Translations under genes and position numbers: made by a program
Assembly (NCBI GenBank): GCA_902786965.1
Contig: CADAEJ010000029.1
Coordinates: 1 to 34,857, forward strand
Length of the DNA: 34,857 nucleotides
DNA from: an uncultured Ruminococcus sp.
Lineage (GTDB): Bacteria; Bacillota; Clostridia; Oscillospirales; Ruminococcaceae
Direction of reading: 5' to 3'
The notes under the pieces: generated by a model
The model's input: the letters and a program-made list of their open reading frames with translations, nothing else
Databases searched by the model: none
Told to the model about the DNA's origin: nothing
Shown: in pieces, positions 6,645-14,693 of the stretch
Position numbering within the stretch: position 1 is the stretch's first letter
Layout: the number at the start of each line of letters is the position of its first letter

Positions 6645-8546
6645 ATGAAAGGTTTAAAGCGTAAAATTGCTCGGTTTTTAGTAAGCTTTGCATTGACAGC
6701 TTCGGCGGCTGTTTCATTCGCAGTTTGTGCATCTGCATATGACTCAAAAACCAATCTGTTAAAGCAGTACGAACAGACCAAGGATCAGGGCGTTGTTAAT
6801 GTCGGGATCAGAGGCAGTTATATCAACGATATAAACAATGCTATAAACAGAGTAAATGCGATAAGAAAAGAGGCTTGTGATCAGGGCGTATGGGACCCGA
6901 GAAACAGCTCTAAAAAACTGACATCAAAAGATTATGTTCCTATACAATGGTCGCATGAGCTTGAGGAGGTTGCAAGGCTGCGTGCCGCAGAGGCTTCTAT
7001 GACCATTTCTCACACTCGCCCCAACGGCAAAAGCTGCTTTACTGTAAGCTCAACAGTTTCATCCGGCAGCGAGGTGCTTGCGTGGAACTACAGCAAAACG
7101 ATGGTTAACGGGATAAATCAGTTCTACGGTGAAAAATCTGATTGGGTAAACAAGACATCGGGCGCTGTTACAGGTCACTATACATCAATGATAAACCCGA
7201 ACAACAAATATATGGGTCTTGGATGCTTTTATGCGACTTCAAAAGTTCCCTACCCCAATACGCTGTGCGGACGCTTTTCGACAAGTACAAAGACCTCGAC
7301 TAAGGGCAGCGCAGTCAGCAATTGCTATGTACCTGTGCAGGTAACGACATCGAGCCTTACTAACGGAAGATTGAAGTGCGTTTCCGGCAGCAATACAATA
7401 GAGGCTGGCAAGACGGCTTCATATGAGCTTTGGGCTGATGCTTCCTACAGGACAAATACAAATGTGCTTTTGTACGAGGCAAACTGGAAGTCCTCGGATA
7501 CATCTGTTGCGACTGTTGATAAATACGGCATTGTTAAGGGCATCAAGCGCGGAACTGCAACTATTACTGCGACCTGCGGAAATATATCGAAATCGGTGAC
7601 TGTAAATGTAAAGCAGTATCCGCCTTCGTCGCGTATCTCGGGCAGCAACAGATACTTAACATCGGTTCAGATCTCGAAAACTATATTTGCAAGCAAAAAG
7701 ACTGACACAGTCGTTATTGCTTCCGGTACGAATTTTGCTGATGCACTTTGCAGCGCATCTCTTGCAAAGGCATACAACGCTCCGATACTTCTGGTCGATA
7801 AGGATTACATCAGTGATGATGTTATTGCAGAGATCAAAAGATTAAGCGCTAAAAAAGCTATGATAATCGGTGGAACGAGTGTTGTCGGCGCAAGTGTGGA
7901 GAATAAGATAAAAACAGCAGGACTTTCGATCGAAAGGATCGCTGGTAAAACGAGGTTTGAGACCGCTGTATCATCGGCATTCAAACTAAAGGATAAGGGC
8001 TATGCTCCAAGGAGCTTGTTCGTAGTATACTACAACAGCTTTGCAGATGCTCTTTCAGCAAGCAACATAGCCGCTATACAGAACGCACCGATCGTTTATG
8101 TGAAAACTACGGGTGATATTGACAGCTATACAAAGCAGTTCTTATCGTCAGTTAAATCAAGTGTTGATAATGTATATATCATTGGCGGTACAAGTGTTAT
8201 AAGCGAACAGATGAGCAGCAATATCAAATCGTATGTCGGCAAAACTCCTGTAAGAGTTGCCGGACAGAACAGATATGAAACGTGCGTTGAGATAAACAAA
8301 CGGTTTGCTTCATACCTTAAAAGCACTAATATTTGTGTAGCGACCGGTCAGAACTTCCCTGATGCTTTGTCGGGCAGTGTGTATTCTGCGCTGAACGGTT
8401 GTGCATTGTTCCTTGCAGACCAATCGCTTAACAGTGTTCAGAAAGCTTATCTTAAGTCAAAAGCTCCGCAGAAGCTTACTGTTCTCGGAGGCGCAGGTGC
8501 TGTACCTGATGCGATAATTCTGCTGATAAAACAAAACAGCATATGA
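6645..8546 (+). CDS. Secreted cell-wall protein: CAP domain, Big2 Ig-like domain, three CWB2 repeats
   Basis: A signal peptide (basic MKGLKRKIARF, hydrophobic core, cut near ASA-YD at about 31) leads a CAP/SCP-like domain (about 55-215). Candidate CAP residues are His123 (SHTRP), Glu143 (SEVLAW) and His178 (TGHYTSMINP). A bacterial Ig-like Big2 domain follows (about 240-322: WKSSDTSVATVDKYGIVKGIKRGTATITA, shown here only as a family match). Three CWB2 repeats (about 330-425, 426-530, 531-633) each carry N/TRYxT, FADALS/PDALSG and IIGGTSV/VLGGAGAV motifs. CWB2 triplets bind anionic cell-wall polymers non-covalently in Clostridia. CAP proteins are varied (proteases, lipid or glycan binding), so the function is open. 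The gene is monocistronic with its own promoter and terminator. Confidence 0.9.
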   Translation: MKGLKRKIARFLVSFALTASAAVSFAVCASAYDSKTNLLKQYEQTKDQGVVNVGIRGSYINDINNAINRVNAIRKEACDQGVWDPRNSSKKLTSKDYVPIQWSHELEEVARLRAAEASMTISHTRPNGKSCFTVSSTVSSGSEVLAWNYSKTMVNGINQFYGEKSDWVNKTSGAVTGHYTSMINPNNKYMGLGCFYATSKVPYPNTLCGRFSTSTKTSTKGSAVSNCYVPVQVTTSSLTNGRLKCVSGSNTIEAGKTASYELWADASYRTNTNVLLYEANWKSSDTSVATVDKYGIVKGIKRGTATITATCGNISKSVTVNVKQYPPSSRISGSNRYLTSVQISKTIFASKKTDTVVIASGTNFADALCSASLAKAYNAPILLVDKDYISDDVIAEIKRLSAKKAMIIGGTSVVGASVENKIKTAGLSIERIAGKTRFETAVSSAFKLKDKGYAPRSLFVVYYNSFADALSASNIAAIQNAPIVYVKTTGDIDSYTKQFLSSVKSSVDNVYIIGGTSVISEQMSSNIKSYVGKTPVRVAGQNRYETCVEINKRFASYLKSTNICVATGQNFPDALSGSVYSALNGCALFLADQSLNSVQKAYLKSKAPQKLTVLGGAGAVPDAIILLIKQNSI

Positions 8547-8554
8547 CAAAAAAC

Positions 8555-8586
8555 GACTTCCCTGCTTTGGCAAGGAAGTCTTTTTT
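8555..8586. terminator. Bidirectional intrinsic terminator between the two CWB2 genes
   Basis: GACTTCC/GGAAGTC stem with a partly paired CTGC...GCA inside, followed by TTTTTT on the plus strand. On the minus strand the same stem is followed by GTTTTTT. It lies between the convergent stop codons at 8546 and 8595 and can serve both. Confidence 0.85.
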
Positions 8587-8594
8587 ATGTAGTT

Positions 8595-10772
8595 CTATTC
8601 TTTGCAGCACATTATTATCTCATCAGCAAGAGTCTCGGGTACTGCACTTGTTCCGCCGAACACATTTATGCAGTCGGGCTTTTTCTTTTCTTCAAGGTAG
8701 AATTTCTGACTGTCTTTTAATGCATTGTCTGCAAGCAAAAGCGGCGAATTGTTCATTGCTGCAAGCACTCCGCCTGCGAGCGCATCAGGGAAATCAAGTC
8801 CCTTTGCAACGCAAACGCTGCTGCCGTTCAGAAGGCTTTCAAATCTGATATTGACGCTGTGGCAGGTCTCATATCTGTTGCTGCCTGCGATACGAATGAA
8901 GATATCCTTTGCTTCAAATCCCGCAGCCTTTTGTGCCTTTTCTACCATAGCATCGGATATAACGCTTTTTCCGCCGATAACGTAAGCATATTTTATATAT
9001 CCTTTAAGACCCGATAGATATTTCTCTGTATCTTTATTAAGATCTCCATCTGTTCCAAGATACAGGATAGGGATACCTTTTACAGCGGCAACAGGGCTGA
9101 TAGACAGCGCATCAGCAAAGTCGTTAGCGTATACGAAAACCACACAGTCAGGCTGTTTATTGAGCTGCTTTGCTATCTCGATCGCTGTACAGTAGCGGTT
9201 TGGACCGCTTATGCGTGTAACGTTTTGAGTAAAGGATTTTTCAACATTTTTGCTTATGACACCTTCTCCGCCGAGCAGGATAATGTTTTTGGCACCAAGA
9301 CGCGCGATCTCCCACTTTGTTTCGACCGGAACAGAATCCTTGTTAACAAGCAGGATAGGGGCATTCTTTGCCTTGGCAAGCGGCACGCCTGCAAGTGCGT
9401 CGGCAAAAGATGTTCCGTTTGCAAGCACTACCGTATCAGCATTTGTGAACTGCGCTCTTGAGATCGATGCAGCTGTTGCGTATCTGTTGAGGCCTGCATA
9501 GCGGTTGTACTCGGGAAGAAGAATGGTTTTGATGTTATGATCTTTTGCAAATTGCGCGGCAACAGAGTTTTTATGGCAAGTCAAAGTGAACTGGCTTGGA
9601 TTTGATACCTCCAGGGAATCGTCCTTTATACTATTTACAGATGCGGGAACATAAAGCTCTTTAAGACCGCTGTATTTGAATGCTGCGGTATCGATAGATT
9701 TCATGTTCGACGGAAGCGAGAGCTTTTCAATTTTATTACAATAATAGAATGCATGATAACCTATTCTTTCCAATCCATCAGGAAGATTGATCTGTTCAAG
9801 ATTTGTACAGTAATTGAATGGTTCAAAGCCGAGTTCCTTGATAGTGCTTGGCAGTTTGATACTTTTTAGTGATTCACAGTGACCAAAAGTGTAATTCTGA
9901 AGCACCTCTATACCCTCACACAAGGTTACATCTTTCAGCTTTGTGCATCTGTTAAAGGTACCCTCTATCTCATTAACGTTAGCGTTAACAACTGCTTTTT
10001 CAAGGTTTTCACATTCTGCAAAAGCACAGAAACCAATTGAGGTAACTGTGTTTGGAATGTTAACGCTGACAAGAGCATTGTTTTTAGAGAAAGCGTAAGA
10101 TGAGATCGCTCTTACATCGGATTGAATAGTGATCTCGGGTTTTGCATATGTTTTAGCGTCAACAAGGATATGGTTTACTATAACAAGAGGGTTTTCTTTT
10201 CGCCTGTCTGCGAGCCATTTTGTGTCATCAAGTGCAGAACCGGGAATGAACCTGATAACAGATGGAAAGGTAATATCAGAAAGCTTGGTACAGCCTTTGA
10301 AAAAGTCTGTATTTAAGCCGCGAAGCCTATCAGGAAGCTTAACTCTTTCAAGGCTTGTACAGTTTTCAAAAACGTTGTGATAAGTATAAGTTATATCGTC
10401 TGAAAACTCGACACTTTTAAGCGATGTGCAGTCTTTAAAGGCGTAATGGATAATATAGCTTAAGCGTGCAAGAATTTTTACGTTTTCAATAGTTTTGTTG
10501 CCCTTAAAGACATTTTCATCCATATATCTTATTGTTATGCCGTTTATCTTTTCGGGAACTACAACATCTTTAGCCGTGCCTTTATAGGCATTCAGGGTGA
10601 TGTAATCGTTTCCGCTTGAATCAGTGCGTTTGGTGTACTCAAAATCGCCAAATGTTTCAGCGGATACGGTAAATGATGATGTATCTGCAAATGTACTTTT
10701 AGGCAGCACCGCCGCTGAACCGAGCGTCATACATACAGCCAGAATCAAGGATAGTCCTTTTTTACATTTCAT
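8595..10772 (-). CDS. Secreted cell-wall protein: BspA-type leucine-rich repeats plus three CWB2 repeats
   Basis: A signal peptide (MKCKKGLSLILAVCMTLGSA, cut near TFA-DT at about 30) precedes a BspA/LRR_5-type repeat region (about 55-415). The repeats of about 23 residues follow the pattern C-x-L-x-x-I-x-L-P-x-x-V/L-x-x-I-x-x-x-A-F, for instance AFSKNNALVSVNIPNT and AFYYCNKIEKLSLPSN. Three CWB2 repeats (about 422-725) anchor it to the wall, with FADALAG, FADALSI and FPDALAG motifs. Such repeats usually bind host, plant-fibre or bacterial surface ligands; the target here is unknown. It starts 20 bp after pncB with a clear ribosome site (AGGGGCG) and no terminator between, so it is probably read from the pnc promoter, an odd partner for an NAD-salvage operon. 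Confidence 0.9.
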   Translation of the reverse strand: MKCKKGLSLILAVCMTLGSAAVLPKSTFADTSSFTVSAETFGDFEYTKRTDSSGNDYITLNAYKGTAKDVVVPEKINGITIRYMDENVFKGNKTIENVKILARLSYIIHYAFKDCTSLKSVEFSDDITYTYHNVFENCTSLERVKLPDRLRGLNTDFFKGCTKLSDITFPSVIRFIPGSALDDTKWLADRRKENPLVIVNHILVDAKTYAKPEITIQSDVRAISSYAFSKNNALVSVNIPNTVTSIGFCAFAECENLEKAVVNANVNEIEGTFNRCTKLKDVTLCEGIEVLQNYTFGHCESLKSIKLPSTIKELGFEPFNYCTNLEQINLPDGLERIGYHAFYYCNKIEKLSLPSNMKSIDTAAFKYSGLKELYVPASVNSIKDDSLEVSNPSQFTLTCHKNSVAAQFAKDHNIKTILLPEYNRYAGLNRYATAASISRAQFTNADTVVLANGTSFADALAGVPLAKAKNAPILLVNKDSVPVETKWEIARLGAKNIILLGGEGVISKNVEKSFTQNVTRISGPNRYCTAIEIAKQLNKQPDCVVFVYANDFADALSISPVAAVKGIPILYLGTDGDLNKDTEKYLSGLKGYIKYAYVIGGKSVISDAMVEKAQKAAGFEAKDIFIRIAGSNRYETCHSVNIRFESLLNGSSVCVAKGLDFPDALAGGVLAAMNNSPLLLADNALKDSQKFYLEEKKKPDCINVFGGTSAVPETLADEIIMCCKE

Positions 10773-10792
10773 TTTATCGCGCCCCTGTTATA

Positions 10793-11989
10793 TTACTTCT
10801 TTCCGCGGTTTAATCTGAAATCAACCGAGCGTTTCAGGTACTCAAGATACTCTTCATCACGGCACATAGACTTGCTTGGCGTATCAGAGAGCTTAGCAAC
10901 AGGTCTGCCGTTGACATACTGAAGCTTTATAACTATATTCAAAGGAGCTTCACAGGTATCATTTGACACAAAAGTACCGATACCGAAAGAAACTTTAGTC
11001 TTATCGCTGAAATAGTCATAAAGCCTTTGCGCCTTGTCAAAATCGAGATTATCGCTGAAAAGCAAGAGCTTTGTGCGCGGATCAACTCCGTAATGCTTGT
11101 AATGGGTGATTATCTTTTCGCCCCACTCGTACGGGTCACCGCTGTCGTGTCTGACACCTGTATAGTTATTGACCATTGAACGATTGAAATCGAGCAAAAA
11201 CAGGTCTGTTGTTACCGTATCGGTAAGCGCTGTACCGTTATCTCCCTCGTACTCATTGTACCAATCCTTCATAGCATAGTAGTTTGTGTACGCAAGAGGA
11301 ATAGAATCTATGCCCTGATACATCTGCACGAACTCGTGTGCATAGGTGCCTATCGGTGTAACATTATACTTCATAGCAAGGTGAACGTTTGACGTACCTA
11401 TGCAGTTGGTCGTTTCGCTGACAAGACGGCGAACTACCTCGTCTTCCCACTCCCTTGAAAGTCTGCGGCGGCAGCCGAACTCTGCAAATCTGAATGTATA
11501 TGTTCCGTCATTCATAGCAGCTATCTTCTTATCAAGCTTTTCCTCCGCTGATTTGCGCAGCTTTTCGTAATCATATTTCATTCTGAAATATACCTCGTTG
11601 ACTATTTCAAGCAAGTATATCTCAAACTGCATTGCTGAAAACAACGGTCCGTCAACGATTATGCTAAGCTCTCCTCTGTCGGTGAGCTCAACGCTTACAT
11701 AGTCGCGGATAGGGTGCCAGAGCCTTAAAAACTCAACATAGTCGTCCTTTATGAAACGTATTGAGCGCAGATAATCAAGCTCTTGCTTTTGGAATGTAAG
11801 CGTGCAAAGGTGATCGACCTGCTCATTGATCTCCTGCATCATTTCGGGAGTGAAAACAACGCCCTCATTTCTGCACTTGAAATAATACTGTCCGCAAAGG
11901 TCGGTATGCTTGTGGAAAATGACCTGGTCCATATTGAACTTATAAAGGTCTGTATCAAGAAGTGATACAACGATTGGTTCGAGTTTCAT
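10793..11989 (-). CDS. pncB: Nicotinate phosphoribosyltransferase
   Basis: Makes nicotinate mononucleotide from nicotinate and PRPP (ATP-assisted), the entry of the Preiss-Handler route to NAD. Family segments are present in order: LLDTDLYKFNMDQ near the N-terminus, EFGCRRRLSREWE (about 170-182), GTSNVHLA and IGTYAHEFVQMYQG (with the conserved His of the phosphorylated loop), GVRHDSGDPYEW, LLFSDNLDFDKA and SFGIGTFVSND for phosphate binding. The 398-residue length matches the short bacterial PncB class. It lies 13 bp after pncA, whose product supplies its substrate. Confidence 0.94.
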   Translation of the reverse strand: MKLEPIVVSLLDTDLYKFNMDQVIFHKHTDLCGQYYFKCRNEGVVFTPEMMQEINEQVDHLCTLTFQKQELDYLRSIRFIKDDYVEFLRLWHPIRDYVSVELTDRGELSIIVDGPLFSAMQFEIYLLEIVNEVYFRMKYDYEKLRKSAEEKLDKKIAAMNDGTYTFRFAEFGCRRRLSREWEDEVVRRLVSETTNCIGTSNVHLAMKYNVTPIGTYAHEFVQMYQGIDSIPLAYTNYYAMKDWYNEYEGDNGTALTDTVTTDLFLLDFNRSMVNNYTGVRHDSGDPYEWGEKIITHYKHYGVDPRTKLLLFSDNLDFDKAQRLYDYFSDKTKVSFGIGTFVSNDTCEAPLNIVIKLQYVNGRPVAKLSDTPSKSMCRDEEYLEYLKRSVDFRLNRGKK

Positions 11990-12002
11990 ATTTTTTACTC
12001 CT

Positions 12003-12527
12003 TTATAGAATATCTATCTGACAGCTTCTCATAGTTTCAAGAGCAGCTTCGTGCTTTTCGCTTGTTACGCCTGCACAGCAAGCGCTGTCAACAATGATCG
12101 GAACTTCAGGGAAGCTTGCTTTAAGCACAAGTGCATTTGAAACAACGCAGATATCGGTACAAAGACCGATAAGCTCGATGGAGAGATCCTCTTTGCCTGC
12201 TGCTTGTTCGATAAGCTTTGGCAGCTTTACCGAACCGAAGGTATGCTTTTCTACCTCGGTGAAGGATTTATCTGCTAATGCGGTCTTAATATCTTTGTTA
12301 AGCTCCCAGCCGTGTGAGCCTTTTATACAATGCGGCACGGGAAGCTTTTTGCCCTCGGAGGTCTGCAAATAATCGTCAAAATGGGTATCATACGTTACGA
12401 ATATCTCTCCATCAAATTCTTTGATCTTCTTAACAGCAGCAGGTACGATCTCGACAGCCTGCTGTGAACCGAGTGCGCCGTCAACAAAATCATTCTGCAT
12501 ATCAACTACGATAAGAAACTTTTTCAT
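12003..12527 (-). CDS. pncA: Nicotinamidase (isochorismatase-like fold)
   Basis: Deamidates nicotinamide to nicotinate. The cysteine-hydrolase triad is visible as Asp9 (VVDMQNDFVDG), Lys94 (EVEKHTFGS) and Cys127 (GLCTDICVVSNA). Candidate metal ligands are Asp47 and His49 (YDTHFDDY) and His66 (PHCIKGS). At 174 residues it is a normal small PncA. It is first of the pncA-pncB operon, with ribosome site GGAGGG about 7 nt before the ATG. Neighbour pncB uses its product, which supports nicotinamidase over a generic isochorismatase. Confidence 0.93.
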   Translation of the reverse strand: MKKFLIVVDMQNDFVDGALGSQQAVEIVPAAVKKIKEFDGEIFVTYDTHFDDYLQTSEGKKLPVPHCIKGSHGWELNKDIKTALADKSFTEVEKHTFGSVKLPKLIEQAAGKEDLSIELIGLCTDICVVSNALVLKASFPEVPIIVDSACCAGVTSEKHEAALETMRSCQIDIL

Positions 12528-12575
12528 AAATAGCCCTCCGTTTTTTGCAGTTATAGAGTACTTATTTCTTATAGA

Positions 12576-12595
12576 TGTATTTTACACTATTTACA
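12576..12595. promoter_or_regulatory. Imperfect dyad TGTA-N12-TACA over the -10 box of pncA, possible operator
   Basis: Plus-strand TGTATTTTAC and CTATTTACA form an imperfect 20-bp dyad covering the -10 box. The position suggests control by an NAD-salvage regulator, but no regulator gene is in the window and the match is only partial. Confidence 0.3.
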
Positions 12596-12607
12596 ACGTT
12601 TCGTCAA
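12579..12607 (-). promoter_or_regulatory. Sigma-A promoter for pncA-pncB-CWB2
   Basis: On the minus strand TTGACG (12607-12602), 17 bp, TAAAAT (12584-12579). It lies about 25 bp downstream of the ribU terminator. Confidence 0.8.
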
Positions 12608-12632
12608 TATAAAAATCAATAAATTTTTCAAC

Positions 12633-12657
12633 AAAAAAAGCCCTCATTTGAGGGCTT
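12633..12657 (-). terminator. Intrinsic terminator after ribU
   Basis: A perfect 9-bp stem AAGCCCTCA/TGAGGGCTT with a 2-nt centre, followed on the minus strand by a seven-base T run. It begins 7 bp after the ribU stop codon. Confidence 0.9.
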
Positions 12658-12663
12658 AAAACA

Positions 12664-13272
12664 CTACTCTTTTTTGCCTTTGAGAATTGGCGAAAGAGGC
12701 TTGTAGATTATGATGGTAATTATTGAGCAAAGCAGTCCCTTTATAAACGTAAAAGGCAGATTGAATATGCAAAGTGCAGAGAATATGTTCTTAACGCTTG
12801 ACATAAGCTTCTGGTAAGCGCCGAGAATAGCCGCTTCTCCGCCGTAAGCCTTGAAGTATATCGGGTACACTATAAAATAATTGAGCGGCAGGCTGATAAC
12901 TGTAAATGCGAGCATACCGACAAGTGTTGCGATTACTGCGCCTTTTTTGGTCCTGTTTTTCTTATATATAAGTGCAGCTACCAAAACAAAGGTCGCACTC
13001 GTTACAAAATCAAATATATCACCGATACCCATTGTTGTATCGATTCCCTTTATCAGCAGATGGATAAGGTTTTTGAGCAGACAAACTATAACACCTTCAA
13101 CAGGACCGAGTGCAAAGCCTGTCAGCAATGAGATAACATTTGAAAAATCAAGCTTGATAAACCCGGGCATAAATGGTACGGGGAAATCAAGATAATAAAC
13201 TATCGTTGCGAGTGCTGTCATCATACCGATGATGACCATTTTTCTTGTTGATATCCTTTTAGTGTTGTTCAT
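12664..13272 (-). CDS. ribU: ECF transporter riboflavin S component, RibU
   Basis: A substrate-binding membrane subunit that takes up riboflavin with the shared energy-coupling module (EcfA, EcfA', EcfT, not in this window). Six hydrophobic helices span about 12-190. The first shows MVIIGMMTALATIVYYLDFPVPFMPGFIKLDFSNV, a longer stretch typical of RibU, with the PxxPxxxxFDxSNV-like segment (P-F-M-P-G-F-I-K-L-D-F-S at about 31-42) contacting the ligand. The FMN riboswitch directly upstream fixes the substrate. Ribosome site GGAGG lies 9 nt before the ATG. The unit is a single gene bounded by its riboswitch and terminator. Confidence 0.93.
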   Translation of the reverse strand: MNNTKRISTRKMVIIGMMTALATIVYYLDFPVPFMPGFIKLDFSNVISLLTGFALGPVEGVIVCLLKNLIHLLIKGIDTTMGIGDIFDFVTSATFVLVAALIYKKNRTKKGAVIATLVGMLAFTVISLPLNYFIVYPIYFKAYGGEAAILGAYQKLMSSVKNIFSALCIFNLPFTFIKGLLCSIITIIIYKPLSPILKGKKE

Positions 13273-13323
13273 AATAATTCCTCCAATAATAAATATATTG
13301 GGAGAAACAGCGCAAGGTCAAAT

Positions 13324-13353
13324 AAAAAAGCCCTGAAATCATTTTCAGGGCTT
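13324..13353 (-). terminator. Riboswitch-controlled terminator (expression platform) before ribU
   Basis: An 11-bp stem AAGCCCTGAAA/TTTCAGGGCTT with loop ATGA, then TTTTTT on the minus strand. It lies 17 nt after the aptamer and 51 bp before ribU. Its upstream strand is also complementary to the aptamer's first strand, so it can be switched off. Confidence 0.9.
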
Positions 13354-13370
13354 GAAAAAAGTTCTTGTGT

Positions 13371-13492
13371 CATTTCTTCCATCCGGACTTTACCGTTGGT
13401 ATCGGATTCTCACCGATTCAGCGCTGTTAAGCGGTCGCGGACTAAGGCTTAAAACCTATCACCGCCAGTGTGGAGTTTCACCACCCCTGAAA
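13371..13492 (-). ncRNA. FMN riboswitch (RFN element)
   Basis: The conserved RFN blocks appear in order on the minus strand: TTTCAGGGGTGGTGAAA, TCCACACTGGCGGTGATAGG, TAGTCCGCGACC, GGTGAGAATCCGATACC, and AACGGTAAAGTCCGGATGG ending in GAAGAAAT. The P1 stem is ATTTC with GAAAT. FMN binding should favour the downstream terminator and lower riboflavin uptake. No convincing separate promoter is visible between it and the preceding CD1247-type gene, which stops at 13531. Confidence 0.96.
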
Positions 13493-13530
13493 TACAAAAG
13501 TTATAAAATACTATTCTGTTTTACCGTTAT

Positions 13531-13950
13531 TTATTCGTCGGAATCGCCGTCAAAGTCAAACTCAAGCTTTTCGCCGCAGTTCGGGCAATCTATCGAGCCG
13601 TCTGCAATAATGTTCTCCCCAAGCATTATCTTATCACCGCAGCTTGGGCATACACATTCGTACATTTCCTCGTCATCATCGCAGAAATCACAATCGCAAT
13701 CGTCTTCATCGTCATCCTGCTCGTCGTCAAGCTCATAAAAATCCTCTTCAAGCGCGCCCAGATCCTCATCAATTGCATCTACCAGATCAACAGTTTCATC
13801 GACCTCTGTTGCAATATCTTCGATAGTATCTGCCATATCCTCAAGAACATCAGCCATAAGCTTTATGATCTTTCCCTCGTTAGTGCTTTCGTCGATTTTC
13901 AGACCGTCCATAAGACCTTTGAGGTAAGCGACCTTCTTGCTAAGCTCCAT
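13531..13950 (-). CDS. CD1247 N-terminal-domain protein with acidic linker and zinc ribbon
   Basis: The N-terminal 65 residues are helical (MELSKKVAYLKGLMDGLKI, then repeated D/E-rich heptads), matching the clostridial CD1247 N-terminal domain. A highly acidic stretch (about 70-95, DDEQDDDEDDCDCDFCDDDEE) follows. The C-terminus has a paired CxxC knuckle (CPSCGDK and CPNCGEK, about 102-127), a likely zinc ribbon. Function is unknown; an RNA-, ribosome- or RNAP-linked role is only inference from the zinc ribbon and its neighbour efp, 38 bp upstream. Ribosome site GGAGGG lies 7 nt before the ATG. Confidence 0.8.
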   Translation of the reverse strand: MELSKKVAYLKGLMDGLKIDESTNEGKIIKLMADVLEDMADTIEDIATEVDETVDLVDAIDEDLGALEEDFYELDDEQDDDEDDCDCDFCDDDEEMYECVCPSCGDKIMLGENIIADGSIDCPNCGEKLEFDFDGDSDE

Positions 13951-13988
13951 GGGTAATCCCTCCGTTTCGGTTTATAATGTTAAGTTAA

Positions 13989-14546
13989 TTATGCTCTTTC
14001 CATGTACTCGCAGGTTCTTGTATCGATCCTGATCTTGTCGCCTGTGTTTATGAACAGAGGAACTCTTATCTCTGCGCCTGTTTCAACAGTTGCTGGCTTT
14101 GTAGCGTTAGTAGCTGTATCACCCTTGATGCCCGGCTCTGTATCAGTTACCTCAAGCTCTACAAAGTAAGGCGGCTCAACACCGAATACCTGACCCTTGT
14201 ATGAAAGGATCTTACAGATCATGTTTTCCTTAACAAACTTGAAGTTATCGGAAAGCTCCTTGCTGTTTACAGGGATAAGCTCATATGACTCGGGATCCAT
14301 AAAGTAGTAAAGATCACCGTCATTGTAGGAATACTCCATTTCCTTTCTCTCAACATAAGCAGTTGGGAATTTAGCAGTCGGATTGTAAGTCTTTTCAATT
14401 ACTGAACCCGAAATAACGTTCTTGACCTTTGCTCTTACGAAAGCGGCACCCTTACCCGGCTTAACGTGCTGGAACTCAACGATCTGCATTACGTTGCCGT
14501 CCTCTTCAAAAGTCATACCGTTTCTGAAATCGCCTGCTGTTACCAT
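13989..14546 (-). CDS. efp: Translation elongation factor P
   Basis: Enters the ribosomal E site and relieves stalling at polyproline stretches. All three beta-barrel domains are present in 185 residues: the KOW-like domain (1-64), OB-like middle (65-125) and C-terminal OB (128-185, ending [17 protein letters not shown]). The modifiable tip is Lys32 in VKPGKGAAF, in place for lysine modification as in Bacillus. No epmA or epmB is nearby. It has its own promoter (14613-14641) and a GGAGGG ribosome site. Confidence 0.97.
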   Translation of the reverse strand: MVTAGDFRNGMTFEEDGNVMQIVEFQHVKPGKGAAFVRAKVKNVISGSVIEKTYNPTAKFPTAYVERKEMEYSYNDGDLYYFMDPESYELIPVNSKELSDNFKFVKENMICKILSYKGQVFGVEPPYFVELEVTDTEPGIKGDTATNATKPATVETGAEIRVPLFINTGDKIRIDTRTCEYMERA

Positions 14547-14612
14547 ATTTTAAACCCTCCATTTTAATAGTCAGCTTTAATGTAGTGCATCAAGGCACAT
14601 ACCTACATAATA

Positions 14613-14641
14613 ATTTTAACACATTACAAAGCATTTTGCAA
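14613..14641 (-). promoter_or_regulatory. Sigma-A promoter for efp
   Basis: On the minus strand TTGCAA (14641-14636), 17 bp, TAAAAT (14618-14613). The leader of about 60 nt can fold a small hairpin with arms GTGC/GCAC, flanked by TGTA and TACA (about 14583-14606). Confidence 0.72.
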
Positions 14642-14693
14642 GCATTTTATAGATTTTTGTTACATCTTAATACTTTTTTTACAAGATAGAGGG

